Assembly (NCBI GenBank): GCA_023700245.1
Contig: JAJPRE010000006.1
Location: forward strand, 1 to 64,000
Direction of reading: 5' to 3'
Source of the DNA: Candidatus Thalassarchaeaceae archaeon
GTDB lineage: Archaea; Thermoplasmatota; Poseidoniia; Poseidoniales; Thalassarchaeaceae
Length of the DNA: 64,000 nucleotides
The position numbers and the translations under genes are program-made. Each line of letters starts with the position of its first letter. Positions within the stretch are counted from its first letter, which is position 1. Under the pieces are notes generated by a model, which saw nothing but the letters and a program-made list of their open reading frames with translations, was not told the DNA's origin and did not search any database. Below, piece after piece: positions 25,771-39,520 of the stretch.

Positions 25771-26067
25771 CTATACATTTTGAGGTAGAGTTAGTAATTC
25801 ACTTTGACCTGGATCGACAATACACAATGCACTGACAGGAAATGGCTTAGCGCATGCTGCTCCAAGTTGCCTATTCACCATCATTACTTGATGTACAGTA
25901 ACATCAGGGTGATTATTTTTTAAATCAGATATATAATTTGCAGGACAGTTAGCAGCGACTAAAATCATCCTTGCATCTCCTTTAGAACAGGCGCTCAAAG
26001 CCTGCCTTTGACCAAATAGTATTGTTCCAGTATTCATTCCTTGTTTTAATTGACGTATTAAATCCAT
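25771..26067 (-). CDS. rpl30e: Large ribosomal subunit protein eL30
   Basis: The 98-residue protein has the L7Ae/L30e fold: LKQGMNTGTILFGQRQALSACSKGDARMILVAANCPA, then HQVMMVNRQLGAACAKPFPVSALCIVDPG. In archaea eL30 sits just behind rpoA2, exactly as here (15 bases). It binds kink-turn RNA in the large ribosomal subunit. Confidence 0.93.
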   Translation of the reverse strand: MDLIRQLKQGMNTGTILFGQRQALSACSKGDARMILVAANCPANYISDLKNNHPDVTVHQVMMVNRQLGAACAKPFPVSALCIVDPGQSELLTLPQNV

Positions 26068-26081
26068 ATTTATATTCCTCC

Positions 26082-30738
<4,657 letters not shown>

Positions 30739-30742
<4 letters not shown>

Positions 30743-33700
30743 CTTTGGTCCTCCAGTTCTAATCTCATAGCGACACCTAAACTTTTCATCTCATCCAGTA
30801 AAAGTTTGAATGCATAAGAAGTTTGTATTTTGTAAACTTCTGCACCATCACCATGAATTGGAGAGACGTATGTCCTCTTCCTAGGGTCATACCAAGCGAT
30901 ATGCCCTGATTGCGCGCATACGAATAAATCTATACCATCTGATTCACCAAGTAATCTATCTTTAATGACCATTGACGCACCATGTGAAATCAGGCAATCT
31001 CTCTCCATTTCTCCAAATCTTAATCCTCCCTGTCTAGCACGCCCTTCAGTTGGCTGTCTTGTCAGGATCTGAACTCTACCTCTACTCCTGGCATGTAATT
31101 TACTACTTACCAAGTGATGTAATCTTTGATAGTAAATAACACCGACGAATACTTCAGCTGGATACGATTCACCAGTCTCACCATTTACCATAGACTCTCT
31201 GCCAGTGTGGTTAAATCCATTTCTTAGAAGTCCTGACCGGAGAGATTCTTCTTTTTCACCGGTGAATGCGGTACCGTCAACTCTTCTAGTTTCCATAGAT
31301 CCGACCTTTCCTCCAATCATCTCTAAAACGTGAGCCACAGTCATCCTAGAAGGGATCGCGTGAGGATTAATTAATATGTCTGGAATTACACCATCTTCGG
31401 TGAAAGGCATATCTTCTTGATCGACTAATCTTCCAATAATTCCTTTTTGACCGTGCCTACTAGCAAATTTATCTCCCAATTCAGGGATTTTATTACTTCT
31501 AAGTGTTATTCTAACTAATCTTCCAGAATCAAGAGATTCTGTAACGAATACGTTATCGACCCATCCGTATTCTCCATGTCTAACATTCATCGAAGATTCA
31601 CGCCTTTCTTGCGCCTGCAAAAAAGCGCCATGCGCTTCTTCCAAGAATCTAGGTGGACTAGTCTTACCTACTAATACAGGATTCTCCCCTTTGGCCGTAG
31701 ATAGGAATGTTTCAGGTATTGGCAATCCATCTCTTTCCAAGTGAGAATATGAGTCCCATGATTTTAGGCCTTTAATTTCATCTAGACCAGTTCCTGGTAT
31801 TTCTATTCTCTCTTCTTGCCCTCCGGGAAATCTTTTATTTTCAGCATTATATGTCCTCATAAATGAGGATCTGCCCATTGATCTTTCAACTGATGCTTTG
31901 TTCATTACAATGGCATCCTGCATGTTGTATCCGTGATAACTCATAATTGCAACAACTAGATTCTGGCCACCGGGCCTTTGATTGAATTTAGTAGAATCCA
32001 TAGCTCTTGTTCCTACAATTGACCTTTGTGGATAATGCATAATATGCGCCCTTGTATCTGGCCTTAAACGGTAATTTGCGCTAGACAATCCTAGACTTTG
32101 TTTTACCATAGCTGTTCCACCTGTGACTCTAGGAGTAGAGTTATGCTCAGGATATGGAATTAAAGATGCGCAAACTCCCAAAATCAATTGTGGATCTATT
32201 TCCACATGGGTGAAAATTAAAACAGTATTGCCTTTCTTCTCTTTTCTTTTTAGTGCATCAATATCATTTTGGTAGTAATTTAATGGTATTTTGAATTTTT
32301 CAACTATAGTTTTACCACTTGGAAGTTGAATTTCAGCGGCTAATTTGGCATGAGAGATATCATGTTCTCCGAGATTAAGCCACTCAACTTTATCGGGATT
32401 AATGGGTCTTTTATTCTTGGGTGAATGGGAAGGCAAATCGTATGGCCTTGGAGCAATTAAAAGATCTTCTTCTTCTTCTGCATCTACCCATTCTACTACT
32501 CCACTTCTAACTAGATCATTGAAATCTAGTTCATTAGATCTAAGCGCATCAAGATGTGCTTTAGATAGAGTTAAGCTTCCATTTTCAATTACTAATAATG
32601 GTCTGAGAATTCGTCCACGGTCAGTATTAATAAATACATCTTTATTTTCTGTATCATGTCTAATGCTAACTTCATGCCTAATTTTACCTTGCCTTCTGCG
32701 GCGCTTAAATTGGCTAACTAACTTCTGAGGCCTTTTATGTAATCCAAATATATCACCATTTACATGGACTCTCGAACCATCTGCCCACCCTTCAGGATTA
32801 TCATTAACGCCAGTTTCCTTTAATAATTCTTTAACATCTCCTTCTGCTACTTCCTCAGAAACGTCAATCATTTGTGCTGCATTCTTAACTAGTCCACAAT
32901 TTTGTCCTTCTGGAGTTTCGTTAGGGCATAATCTACCCCATTGCGTAGGATGTAAATCACGTGCTTCGAAATGCGGTTGACTTCTAACTAGCGGACTTGT
33001 TACTCTCCTCATATGAGACAGTGCAGAGAGGAATGTAGTCCTGTCCAATAATTGACTAACTCCGGAACGTCCTCCGACCCAATTTCCAGTAGCAAGTGCA
33101 TGCATTATTTTAGAGGTTAAAACATCTGGCCTCAAGCATGAGTTTATTTTTAATTCTCTTTTACGATTGTGATGTCTTTCTAATTGATATTTTAGATCTC
33201 TAGCCAACTGTTGTAAGCTAACTCTGAATAAATCTTCGATTAAATCTCCTGCTAAACGAACCCTTTTATTTGCATAATGATCTTTATCATTTGGATCTTT
33301 GTTATTAATCGCCATCTCTAAGACTTGTCTGACAATTCTACCTAAGAAGATTGCTTTCTTCTGTCGGTGTTCATAAGCTGCGCCCAGATGAGGTAGTAAT
33401 TCTTTGTCAAGTAGATTTTGAATTCTTGATTCTCGATATTCTTTTTGTTGTCCTGCTGCGAACTTCTTTTCTAGCCAAGCCAATGCTTCTTCTTCATTCT
33501 CAACACCATATTCTTCGTTATCCTTAACATCATTAAGGTTAGCTACTGTATATTTCATTGCTTCGACCGGTCCGGCTATTGAAGAGAATATTTCCCTATC
33601 ATTGGACATCCCTAATGCCCTCATCAAAAGTACCACTGGAATTGCCGTAGTTCCTGCACTTGGAATTTTTACCATTAGCATTCCATCTCTTCGCTTTTCG

Positions 33701-34428
33701 ACATTTAACGGTTTACGAACACCATCTTTTTGTGAAAATATTTTTGCGACTTCTGTATCATGGGCATATTTTTTATTCCTTTCTACTGTAACTCTATTTG
33801 GTGCTAAATCTTCCATCGATATGAGTACTCTCTCTGTACCGTTTATTATGAAATACCCACCTGGATCAACTGGATCTTCGCCAAATTTTCGTAATAATTT
33901 AACATATTGTTCTGCGTCTTCAGGAGATGTATCGGGAGATAATTTTCTATTTGAATCAATATTGTTAGCGTGTAAATTACATCTTGCAGACCTAACCATT
34001 ATTGGAAGGTTTCCTATGTGTACATTCTTTTCGTCCATATATCCTAAATCAGCACCAGGAGATGGAGGTAAATCATCCCTGTATATTCTAAAATCTAGAT
34101 ATACGGGTGCAAAATATGTTAATTTCCTTAGTCTACATTCCATAGGAGTTGCAGGGTGTTCTGCACCGTTGGCTTCCCTAATAGTTGGTTGACCTAATCT
34201 AATATTTTTTACTCTGACAACTATTTCTTTTTCTAAAACATCCAGTTTGATTAATCCTCCTTCGGCCTCATCGACTTCAAAATCATCGCTACCAATTCTA
34301 ATGTTTCTTACGATTTTTTCCATCCTACTTGACTTACCATCTGATAGCGGGATGCAATCATTATACGATGCGAGTTGGTGATTTACTAAACTTCTTTTAT
34401 CAAAATAACTTTTTACAATTTCTTTCAT
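30739..34428 (-). CDS. rpoB: RNA polymerase subunit B (unsplit)
   Basis: This is the full-length second-largest subunit in one 1229-residue chain, as in Thermoplasma, rather than the split B'/B'' of many methanogens. Landmarks: the lobe sequence GGYFIINGTERVLISMEDL, the catalytic ELGDKFASRHGQKGIIG, and the C-terminal SYAFKLLLDEMKSLGVAMRLELED. The usual zinc site before this end is degenerate: CAQSGHIAWYDPRKRTYVSPIHGD keeps one Cys of the usual four. It is framed by rpoH (13 bases) and rpoA1 (four-base overlap). Confidence 0.97.
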
Positions 34429-34441
34429 CTAAATAACTCCC

Positions 34442-35029
34442 TTAAGCTCTCTCCACTACTAATCTGAAGGCAATACTTGTGCCTGCTGATCTACTATATC
34501 TTTTTACTTTCATTACCCTGTTAGTAAGCCAACCGGCCAACAAAGTATCATCTTCAGCCTCTGTCATTTCTTTAATTGCCTGAACTGCAGGATCTGTAAT
34601 AAGAATTTTTGGCAATAATTCTTTTGCAAGTCTATCTTTACCTTCGAAATCTTTTTCCATTAAGTTCCATGGAGACAGTTCGTTTTCCTCATCTTCAATC
34701 GGTACTAGTTCATGATGAGGGACCAATATGTGATTCAGAACATTAAATCTATCATCGCCCTGCGGTATATCTTCGTCCAAGAGAGCATTTCTAGAAATTG
34801 TTATTCTGCCACTTCTACTTCTTTTTCTAGAAGCCATTTGTTCTCGGATTACAGCCATAATAATTTCTAAATCGGCACTCCCCAATTCAAGATCAACCTT
34901 TTTTGCGACTTGTTCGACGGTCATCCTTTTTATGGCGTCCATATTGGCATCATCGGCTAATTTATGAGCCCTATCTTCAGGTACACCTAGTTCTATCAGC
35001 CTTTTTTTAGTTGAACTTTTTACTGCCAT
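34442..35029 (-). CDS. rpoH: RNA polymerase subunit H with N-terminal extension
   Basis: The C-terminal 95 or so residues are classical Rpo5/RpoH (HILVPHHELVPIEDEE...LPKILITDPAVQAI...TSIAFRLVV). They are preceded by about 95 residues, of which the first 65 (KSSTKKRLIELGVPEDRAHKLADDANMDAIKRMTVEQVAKKV) are homologous by eye to the start of A'' at 27650. Archaeal RpoH is normally about 80 residues; 195 here is unusual. It is the first gene of the RNAP operon. Confidence 0.94.
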   Translation of the reverse strand: MAVKSSTKKRLIELGVPEDRAHKLADDANMDAIKRMTVEQVAKKVDLELGSADLEIIMAVIREQMASRKRSRSGRITISRNALLDEDIPQGDDRFNVLNHILVPHHELVPIEDEENELSPWNLMEKDFEGKDRLAKELLPKILITDPAVQAIKEMTEAEDDTLLAGWLTNRVMKVKRYSRSAGTSIAFRLVVERA

Positions 35030-35080
35030 ATTCGCCTTCCCCTTACCTGCAAAAAAGCATGAACCAAGAGCTTAGTCAGG

Positions 35081-35154
35081 CGGGCCTGACGGGATTCGAA
35101 CCCGCGGCCGACGGGTTAAAAGCCCGTCGCTCTACCTGACTAAGCTACAGGCCC
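35081..35154 (-). tRNA. tRNA-Lys (anticodon UUU)
   Basis: A complete cloverleaf reads on the minus strand: acceptor GGGCCTG/CAGGCCC, anticodon stem ACGGG/CCCGT with loop CTTTTAA giving TTT, and T arm GCGGGTTCGAATCCCGT. There is no intron. A TATA-like sequence (minus strand GATTCTTAAAC, about 35191-35201) lies 37-47 bases upstream of the 5' end. Confidence 0.95.
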
Positions 35155-35214
35155 ATAGCATATGCTGGGCTATCAGCCGTCCTAGGAGGGGTTTAAGAAT
35201 CTAACTAACCAAGC

Positions 35215-35275
35215 AGCGCCGAGAGCTGAGGAAGCTCCCTATACTGCAACAGGGAATACGCATCGATAGGGCGCT
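35215..35275. ncRNA. Candidate structured RNA between tRNA-Lys and the birA fusion
   Basis: AGCGCC (35215-35220) can pair with GGCGCT (35270-35275), enclosing two small hairpins: GAGCT/AGCTC (35223-35227 with 35233-35237) and CCCT/AGGG (35237-35240 with 35251-35254). The segment is markedly GC-richer than its surroundings. It contains GAGGAAGCTCC, which superficially resembles RNase P conserved region I, but the rest of RNase P RNA is absent. It may be a regulatory leader or a small RNA; strand undetermined. Confidence 0.25.
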
Positions 35276-35313
35276 TATTGGATAAAGGTTTTCGAAAAAA
35301 TGAGATTATTAAG

Positions 35314-36672
35314 ATGGATTTAATCAGTAAGAATATATTGTTTAAAATTGAAAAAATATGTTCGTTAGATTTGAATATTCCTAGAACAGTTTATGCACCT
35401 AGAGAAGATACATATTTACTCGCTGATGCCATAATCAAAATTGGAATTAAAGTAGGAAATGCTATGGAAATTGGATGCGGTTCCGGAGCGTTGTCATTGT
35501 TGATGGCTCATCTAGGTTGGAATGTCACATCTTGTGATATTAATCCGAATGCAGTAGTAGCAACAAAGACTAATGCAAAGAATAATGGTTTAGATGGTAA
35601 AATTATAGTAGAACACAATGGAATTGGAGACAAATTAAAATTTGATTCGAATTTAAATCTAATTGTGTGGAATCTCCCATATCTAAATCCATTAAAAGCT
35701 GATGAAGAGCATTTAGAATTTATAGAAGATGCAGCATATATTGATATCGATAATGGAGGTTGGAGTGAAAAACTTATTGATGAATTAAAAAAATCTAAAA
35801 TCTCTGATGAATGTGTAATATTATTATTATTTCGAATTAACCCAATTAGTCCTAGTTCACCTTCATCATGGAAGTTGCAAGGATGGGCTTCAAGAAGAAT
35901 TAATTATTTATTAATTGGTGATGAGAAATTAGAAGTCCATGCATTTTGGAAGCCAGGTTTTAATCAACCTCCGCTTATATTAGATGAATGTGAAAGCACT
36001 ATGGACGAAGCTAAATTTCTATCAACGAAAGGATGGAATAGAGTCGTCGCAAACAATCAAGTCAATGGCAGAGGAAGGAGGCATACAACTTGGAATTCAA
36101 AAAAAGGAGATATGACTGCAACCTGGTTAATATCAAAATCAGTATTGAAGGACATTCAAATTGGCTTGTTACAAATAGAGATAGGGTCGATAGTTGCAAA
36201 GGCATTGACTGCTAATTTAAAATGGCCGAATGACATATTGTCTAATGATTTCAAAAAAATTGGAGGGATCATACTAGAATCTAGTGATACGGAAAATCAT
36301 ATTAGATTAGGAATAGGAATAAACAAGGTTCGAAGAGATATTGAAGGAGTTGAGACATCTGGATGGGTTGAAAAATTTGATAAATATACTAACATGGATA
36401 TATTCGTGCTAATAGATGCTGCATTGTCCTCAAGATTTGAGGTTAATTATATTAAATCGGATATTAAATACTTAGATTATTTAGAGAATTCATGGATCTC
36501 ATTATCTCAATTTTTATCCAGGGGCGTAAGTGCATCAATACATAACAATAAGTTCCAAGAAAGAGTGGTGAAGTTAAATGAAAATGGTTCTTTGGATTTT
36601 GTTAACTGTAATAAATTAATAAATAGCAATGAAATAGATGAAATAAATTGGAGATATTTTGTTAAAGTTTAA
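35314..36672 (+). CDS. Fusion: HemK-like methyltransferase and biotin-protein ligase (BirA)
   Basis: Residues about 1-215: a class I SAM methyltransferase with EIGCGSGALSLLMA (motif I) and NLPYLNP in the place of the NPPY catalytic motif of HemK/PrmC-like N5-glutamine methyltransferases. Residues about 220-452: a biotin ligase catalytic domain with NGRGRRHTTW (biotinyl-AMP loop), KWPNDI and KKIGGIILESS. No BirA DNA-binding domain is present. The ligase would charge the biotin carrier encoded at 52709. I use the ATG at 35314; an upstream TTG at 35278 is less likely. This domain pairing is uncommon. Confidence 0.85.
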   Translation: MDLISKNILFKIEKICSLDLNIPRTVYAPREDTYLLADAIIKIGIKVGNAMEIGCGSGALSLLMAHLGWNVTSCDINPNAVVATKTNAKNNGLDGKIIVEHNGIGDKLKFDSNLNLIVWNLPYLNPLKADEEHLEFIEDAAYIDIDNGGWSEKLIDELKKSKISDECVILLLFRINPISPSSPSSWKLQGWASRRINYLLIGDEKLEVHAFWKPGFNQPPLILDECESTMDEAKFLSTKGWNRVVANNQVNGRGRRHTTWNSKKGDMTATWLISKSVLKDIQIGLLQIEIGSIVAKALTANLKWPNDILSNDFKKIGGIILESSDTENHIRLGIGINKVRRDIEGVETSGWVEKFDKYTNMDIFVLIDAALSSRFEVNYIKSDIKYLDYLENSWISLSQFLSRGVSASIHNNKFQERVVKLNENGSLDFVNCNKLINSNEIDEINWRYFVKV

Positions 36673-36958
36673 TCTCCATTCTTTCCCGGACTAATTTTAT
36701 TTTACCTGAACTGGTAATGGTCTCAATTAATTCATGCGAATTAAGAATTTCAATAGATTCTTTATATGAATTAAGATCTATTTTGACGATGGAATAAGTT
36801 ACATTATTTACAGTTATAAAATCATATAGTTTCCAAATAGAATTAATTAATAAATCATCAAGGATTACCTCAAATTTTTTCCTAGATTGGAGATTTGAAT
36901 CTAGGGCTAAACCAATCCACCGATGCTTTCCTCTTTTGGCCTTAGTTAGCCGCGCCAT
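36662..36958 (-). CDS. Ribonuclease P protein component 2-like (Pop5/Rpp14)
   Basis: About 98 residues beginning MARLTKAKRGKHRWIGLALDS match the Pop5 N-terminal pattern (basic cluster, then RHRYIxxxL), with SIWKLYDFITVNNVTYSIVKIDLN as the central helix and TITSSGKIKLVRER resembling the family's SGTIK end. Pop5 is one of the four conserved archaeal RNase P proteins and pairs with Rpp30. Identification by eye is moderate. I start at the ATG at 36958; the longer frame to 36988 would overlap the divergent membrane gene. Confidence 0.5.
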   Translation of the reverse strand: MARLTKAKRGKHRWIGLALDSNLQSRKKFEVILDDLLINSIWKLYDFITVNNVTYSIVKIDLNSYKESIEILNSHELIETITSSGKIKLVRERMEIKL

Positions 36959-36987
36959 GTGTTCCGAGAAGGGGTTTAACTTAACCA

Positions 36988-38124
36988 ATGATGGTGTGCC
37001 CTGTGAATATGGGGGAAACCACCTTCGATGCTAACAACAATTACGAGACCGAGGATGCAAATAAAAATAATGCAATTAGTAATCCTTCCACTTTACCGCA
37101 TTTTATTTTATTATTATTAAATGCTAGTATATTATATTTATTTATGAAATCAAACTATGGGATAATTGGTGCTAAGGGTAGTTCAATATTTCTTTCAATG
37201 GCAATCAGCTATTGTATTGCGGCATATATTTATACGACTAAATTTGGCATTAAAATATTAAAAATTGAAGATAATGGAATGGGGATATTAACTACTAAAT
37301 ATTGGTTTTTGGCTGTAAAGGCTGTAATGCCAATGGTTTTCATGTCATTAATTTTAACTGGAATTATTAATATAATTTTTACAGAAAGTGAAATTGATTA
37401 CTTTATGAGTTCATTATTTATTGTAATGTCAATTGGACAAGGAATATCAATAATTACTGGTGGAATCATTTACTATGATAGTAAGGGCATCAACGGAACA
37501 AGCAATAATTCCGAAAATTATAGAATAATAAGAGTTGTTTCTATTATTGTAATTTTTATCCCATTAATTTGGTGGTTTGGATATGGTGCAGAAAACACTT
37601 TGAATAAATCTTTAGTTATTAATTTATTATGGATTTTATATGCAATAACAATAGCATTGATAGCGTATTTATTGGATAGATTTACGTCCAATACCCGTAA
37701 TAATTTAGGTTTAAATGGAGCAAAAGCAGATAAGTTTCTTTTATTGATGATTATTACAATTTCTTGGCACCTCCTTAGTGCATGGAGGAGGAATCCAATT
37801 TTAGTGGAATCTACGGATTTATTAATGTTATTTGAAGAGGGGATATTGATGCTTGTTACCATATTACTTACTGTAACCGCATTGATAAAAAAAGGGAAAA
37901 AGAGAGGATGGATAATATTTGAAGGTCAATCGGCCATTTTTTGGGGAGTGGCCTTTGGATACGCATATTCTGGAAGTATTAGTTCGCTAACGATACTATC
38001 AGAAAAATTAACAGAAAGTAGCTTATTACAAACTACCGCGGTGGGCCATCTTTTAACTGCATTTATAATTATTATCATATTACCGAGTTCGATTAAGAAG
38101 TTTATGATTTACGAAGAAGAATGA
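36988..38124 (+). CDS. Polytopic membrane protein, about ten helices
   Basis: After a short polar N-terminus (residues 1-38) about ten hydrophobic segments follow with very little polar loop sequence (for example FILLLLNASILYLFM, FLAVKAVMPMVFMSLILTGIINIIF, GWIIFEGQSAIFWGVAFGYAYSG). No transporter family signature is recognised. The C-terminus is short and basic/acidic (IKKFMIYEEE). It is transcribed divergently from the Pop5-like gene and converges on the FtsZ-family gene with 16 bases between. Confidence 0.65.
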   Translation: MMVCPVNMGETTFDANNNYETEDANKNNAISNPSTLPHFILLLLNASILYLFMKSNYGIIGAKGSSIFLSMAISYCIAAYIYTTKFGIKILKIEDNGMGILTTKYWFLAVKAVMPMVFMSLILTGIINIIFTESEIDYFMSSLFIVMSIGQGISIITGGIIYYDSKGINGTSNNSENYRIIRVVSIIVIFIPLIWWFGYGAENTLNKSLVINLLWILYAITIALIAYLLDRFTSNTRNNLGLNGAKADKFLLLMIITISWHLLSAWRRNPILVESTDLLMLFEEGILMLVTILLTVTALIKKGKKRGWIIFEGQSAIFWGVAFGYAYSGSISSLTILSEKLTESSLLQTTAVGHLLTAFIIIIILPSSIKKFMIYEEE

Positions 38125-38140
38125 ACGTATTTATTATAAA

Positions 38141-39046
38141 TTATATTCCACTTAATACAGCTATTAACCTTAATTTTCCTAACATATTATCACTTGTTCT
38201 TGCACCAAGAATTACTTGACAATCCGGATCTAATATAGATAAAAATCCTTCTGAAACTTGTTCAAGATGTGCTAAAGTCATATCTGGGCCGCCTTCTACT
38301 TGTATTAAACATCCCTTTGCCCCCTGTACATCGATATCATAAAGTGGAGATTTTTTAGCCATTTTAACAACATAATCTGGATCATTAGTATTCCCAGTGC
38401 CGACTACAAGAGTTGTGTCTCCAGATTTATTTACTATTGTCTTTAAATCCATCAAATCTAGATTAATTTTTCCAACTTTGGCTAAAGTTGTGACTAACCC
38501 TTCTATTAATTCTCCAATCCATTCGGATCCAGACTCCCAATCAGAATTTCTATCTTTTGCTTGCCAAGCGAGGCGTTCCATACTTAATTTTATACACACA
38601 TCAGAAAAATTTTCAAGATATGGTAATGCATGTTTTGCTATTGCAGATCGGAGCGGTTGCTCGGCAAAGGGGAGTCCGGCTATAGAAACTACGACACTGC
38701 CTGTATCTTGGGCCATCGCAGCAATTTCAGGTGCAACTCCCGAACCTGTCCCCCCACCCAATCCTGCCAAAATAATGACTAATTCGGAAGATTTTAATAA
38801 TGGCTTAAATTCATTTATGCCCTCTTTTAATCTATGTTTTGCTACCCTACTAAGAGTTGCTGTCCCTTTATCATGACCTCCCAAAGATAATTGCAAACAG
38901 TGAGCAGAATTAATTCCAGAAAAAGAATCTTTATCAGCATCAATTAATAGTAAATCTGCAAATTTGGCGCATCTTAAATGAGCTTGACTAGCCCATTTAC
39001 ATCCTACACCACCAGCACCGACTATCAATATGCTGCCGCGCTCCAT
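38141..39046 (-). CDS. FtsZ/tubulin-superfamily GTPase, divergent
   Basis: The tubulin signature GLGGGTGSG is at residues 95-103, with the preceding SELVIILA strand and the following GVAPEIAAMAQDTGSVVVSIAGLPF typical of FtsZ. The N-terminal nucleotide loop reads GAGGVGCKWA instead of FtsZ's GVGGGGGNA. At 301 residues it is shorter than FtsZ1/FtsZ2 and ends without the C-terminal tail that binds SepF. It may be a specialised FtsZ-like or CetZ-like protein rather than the ring-forming FtsZ. Confidence 0.85.
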   Translation of the reverse strand: MERGSILIVGAGGVGCKWASQAHLRCAKFADLLLIDADKDSFSGINSAHCLQLSLGGHDKGTATLSRVAKHRLKEGINEFKPLLKSSELVIILAGLGGGTGSGVAPEIAAMAQDTGSVVVSIAGLPFAEQPLRSAIAKHALPYLENFSDVCIKLSMERLAWQAKDRNSDWESGSEWIGELIEGLVTTLAKVGKINLDLMDLKTIVNKSGDTTLVVGTGNTNDPDYVVKMAKKSPLYDIDVQGAKGCLIQVEGGPDMTLAHLEQVSEGFLSILDPDCQVILGARTSDNMLGKLRLIAVLSGI

Positions 39047-39077
39047 GCATGTGGAAGTAGAGGTGAATTATATTATC

Positions 39078-39401
39078 CTAGTCATAATTTAGATATCTTT
39101 GATAACGCCTTCTTTCATCCCTTGCCCAAGCATTATCTGGCTCTAAAATCAGAACTTGTTCATATATCTTGATTGCATTTTTGAAATCTGATAAATATCT
39201 ACCTTGCATATGCCCCATGACATTTAAGATTGGTATGCAATTTGGATTTTTACTTAGAAGCTCAATTAGAATATTTTCTGCCTGCGTGATTTCCATTAAT
39301 TCCATATGATCTTCTGCGATTCCTAAATTATTGATTTCATATTCATCTAAATCATAAATATTTCTCCAAGTAGGGCCTGTCATGGACTTGCTAGGGGCCA
39401 C
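39078..39401 (-). CDS. Small TPR-like protein
   Basis: The 107-residue soluble protein contains paired helices typical of tetratricopeptide repeats: EITQAENILIELLSKNPNCIPILNVMGHMQG, then DFKNAIKIYEQVLILEPDNAWARDERRRYQ. The first about 30 residues are not recognised. It is probably a protein-binding scaffold. It lies 31 bases upstream of the FtsZ-family gene on the same strand, so co-transcription is possible. Confidence 0.6.
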   Translation of the reverse strand: MAPSKSMTGPTWRNIYDLDEYEINNLGIAEDHMELMEITQAENILIELLSKNPNCIPILNVMGHMQGRYLSDFKNAIKIYEQVLILEPDNAWARDERRRYQRYLNYD

Positions 39402-39411
39402 ATAGTTTTAT

Positions 39412-39432
39412 GTTTTCGAGAGTAACGAAAAC
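39412..39432. promoter_or_regulatory. Perfect inverted repeat upstream of the Rieske/cytochrome b cluster
   Basis: GTTTTCG (39412-39418) and CGAAAAC (39426-39432) form a perfect seven-base inverted repeat with a seven-base spacer. It lies in the gap between the TPR gene and the respiratory cluster, about 90 bases before the first start codon. It could be an operator for a dimeric regulator or a transcript hairpin. Confidence 0.35.
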
Positions 39433-39520
39433 TTGTTAAAAAAGATAGTCAAGGAAAGTGGTTAACTGGAACCTTAATAGTCTCCTTTCAATTGGGTTAG
39501 AATATCATAGAGGCTAAAGT

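Noticed and set aside
35221-35245. GAGGAAGCTCC resembling the conserved region I of RNase P RNA
   Set aside because: The second conserved half, the P2/P3 helices and the necessary length of about 300 nucleotides are missing in the 159-base gap; the match is short and imperfect.
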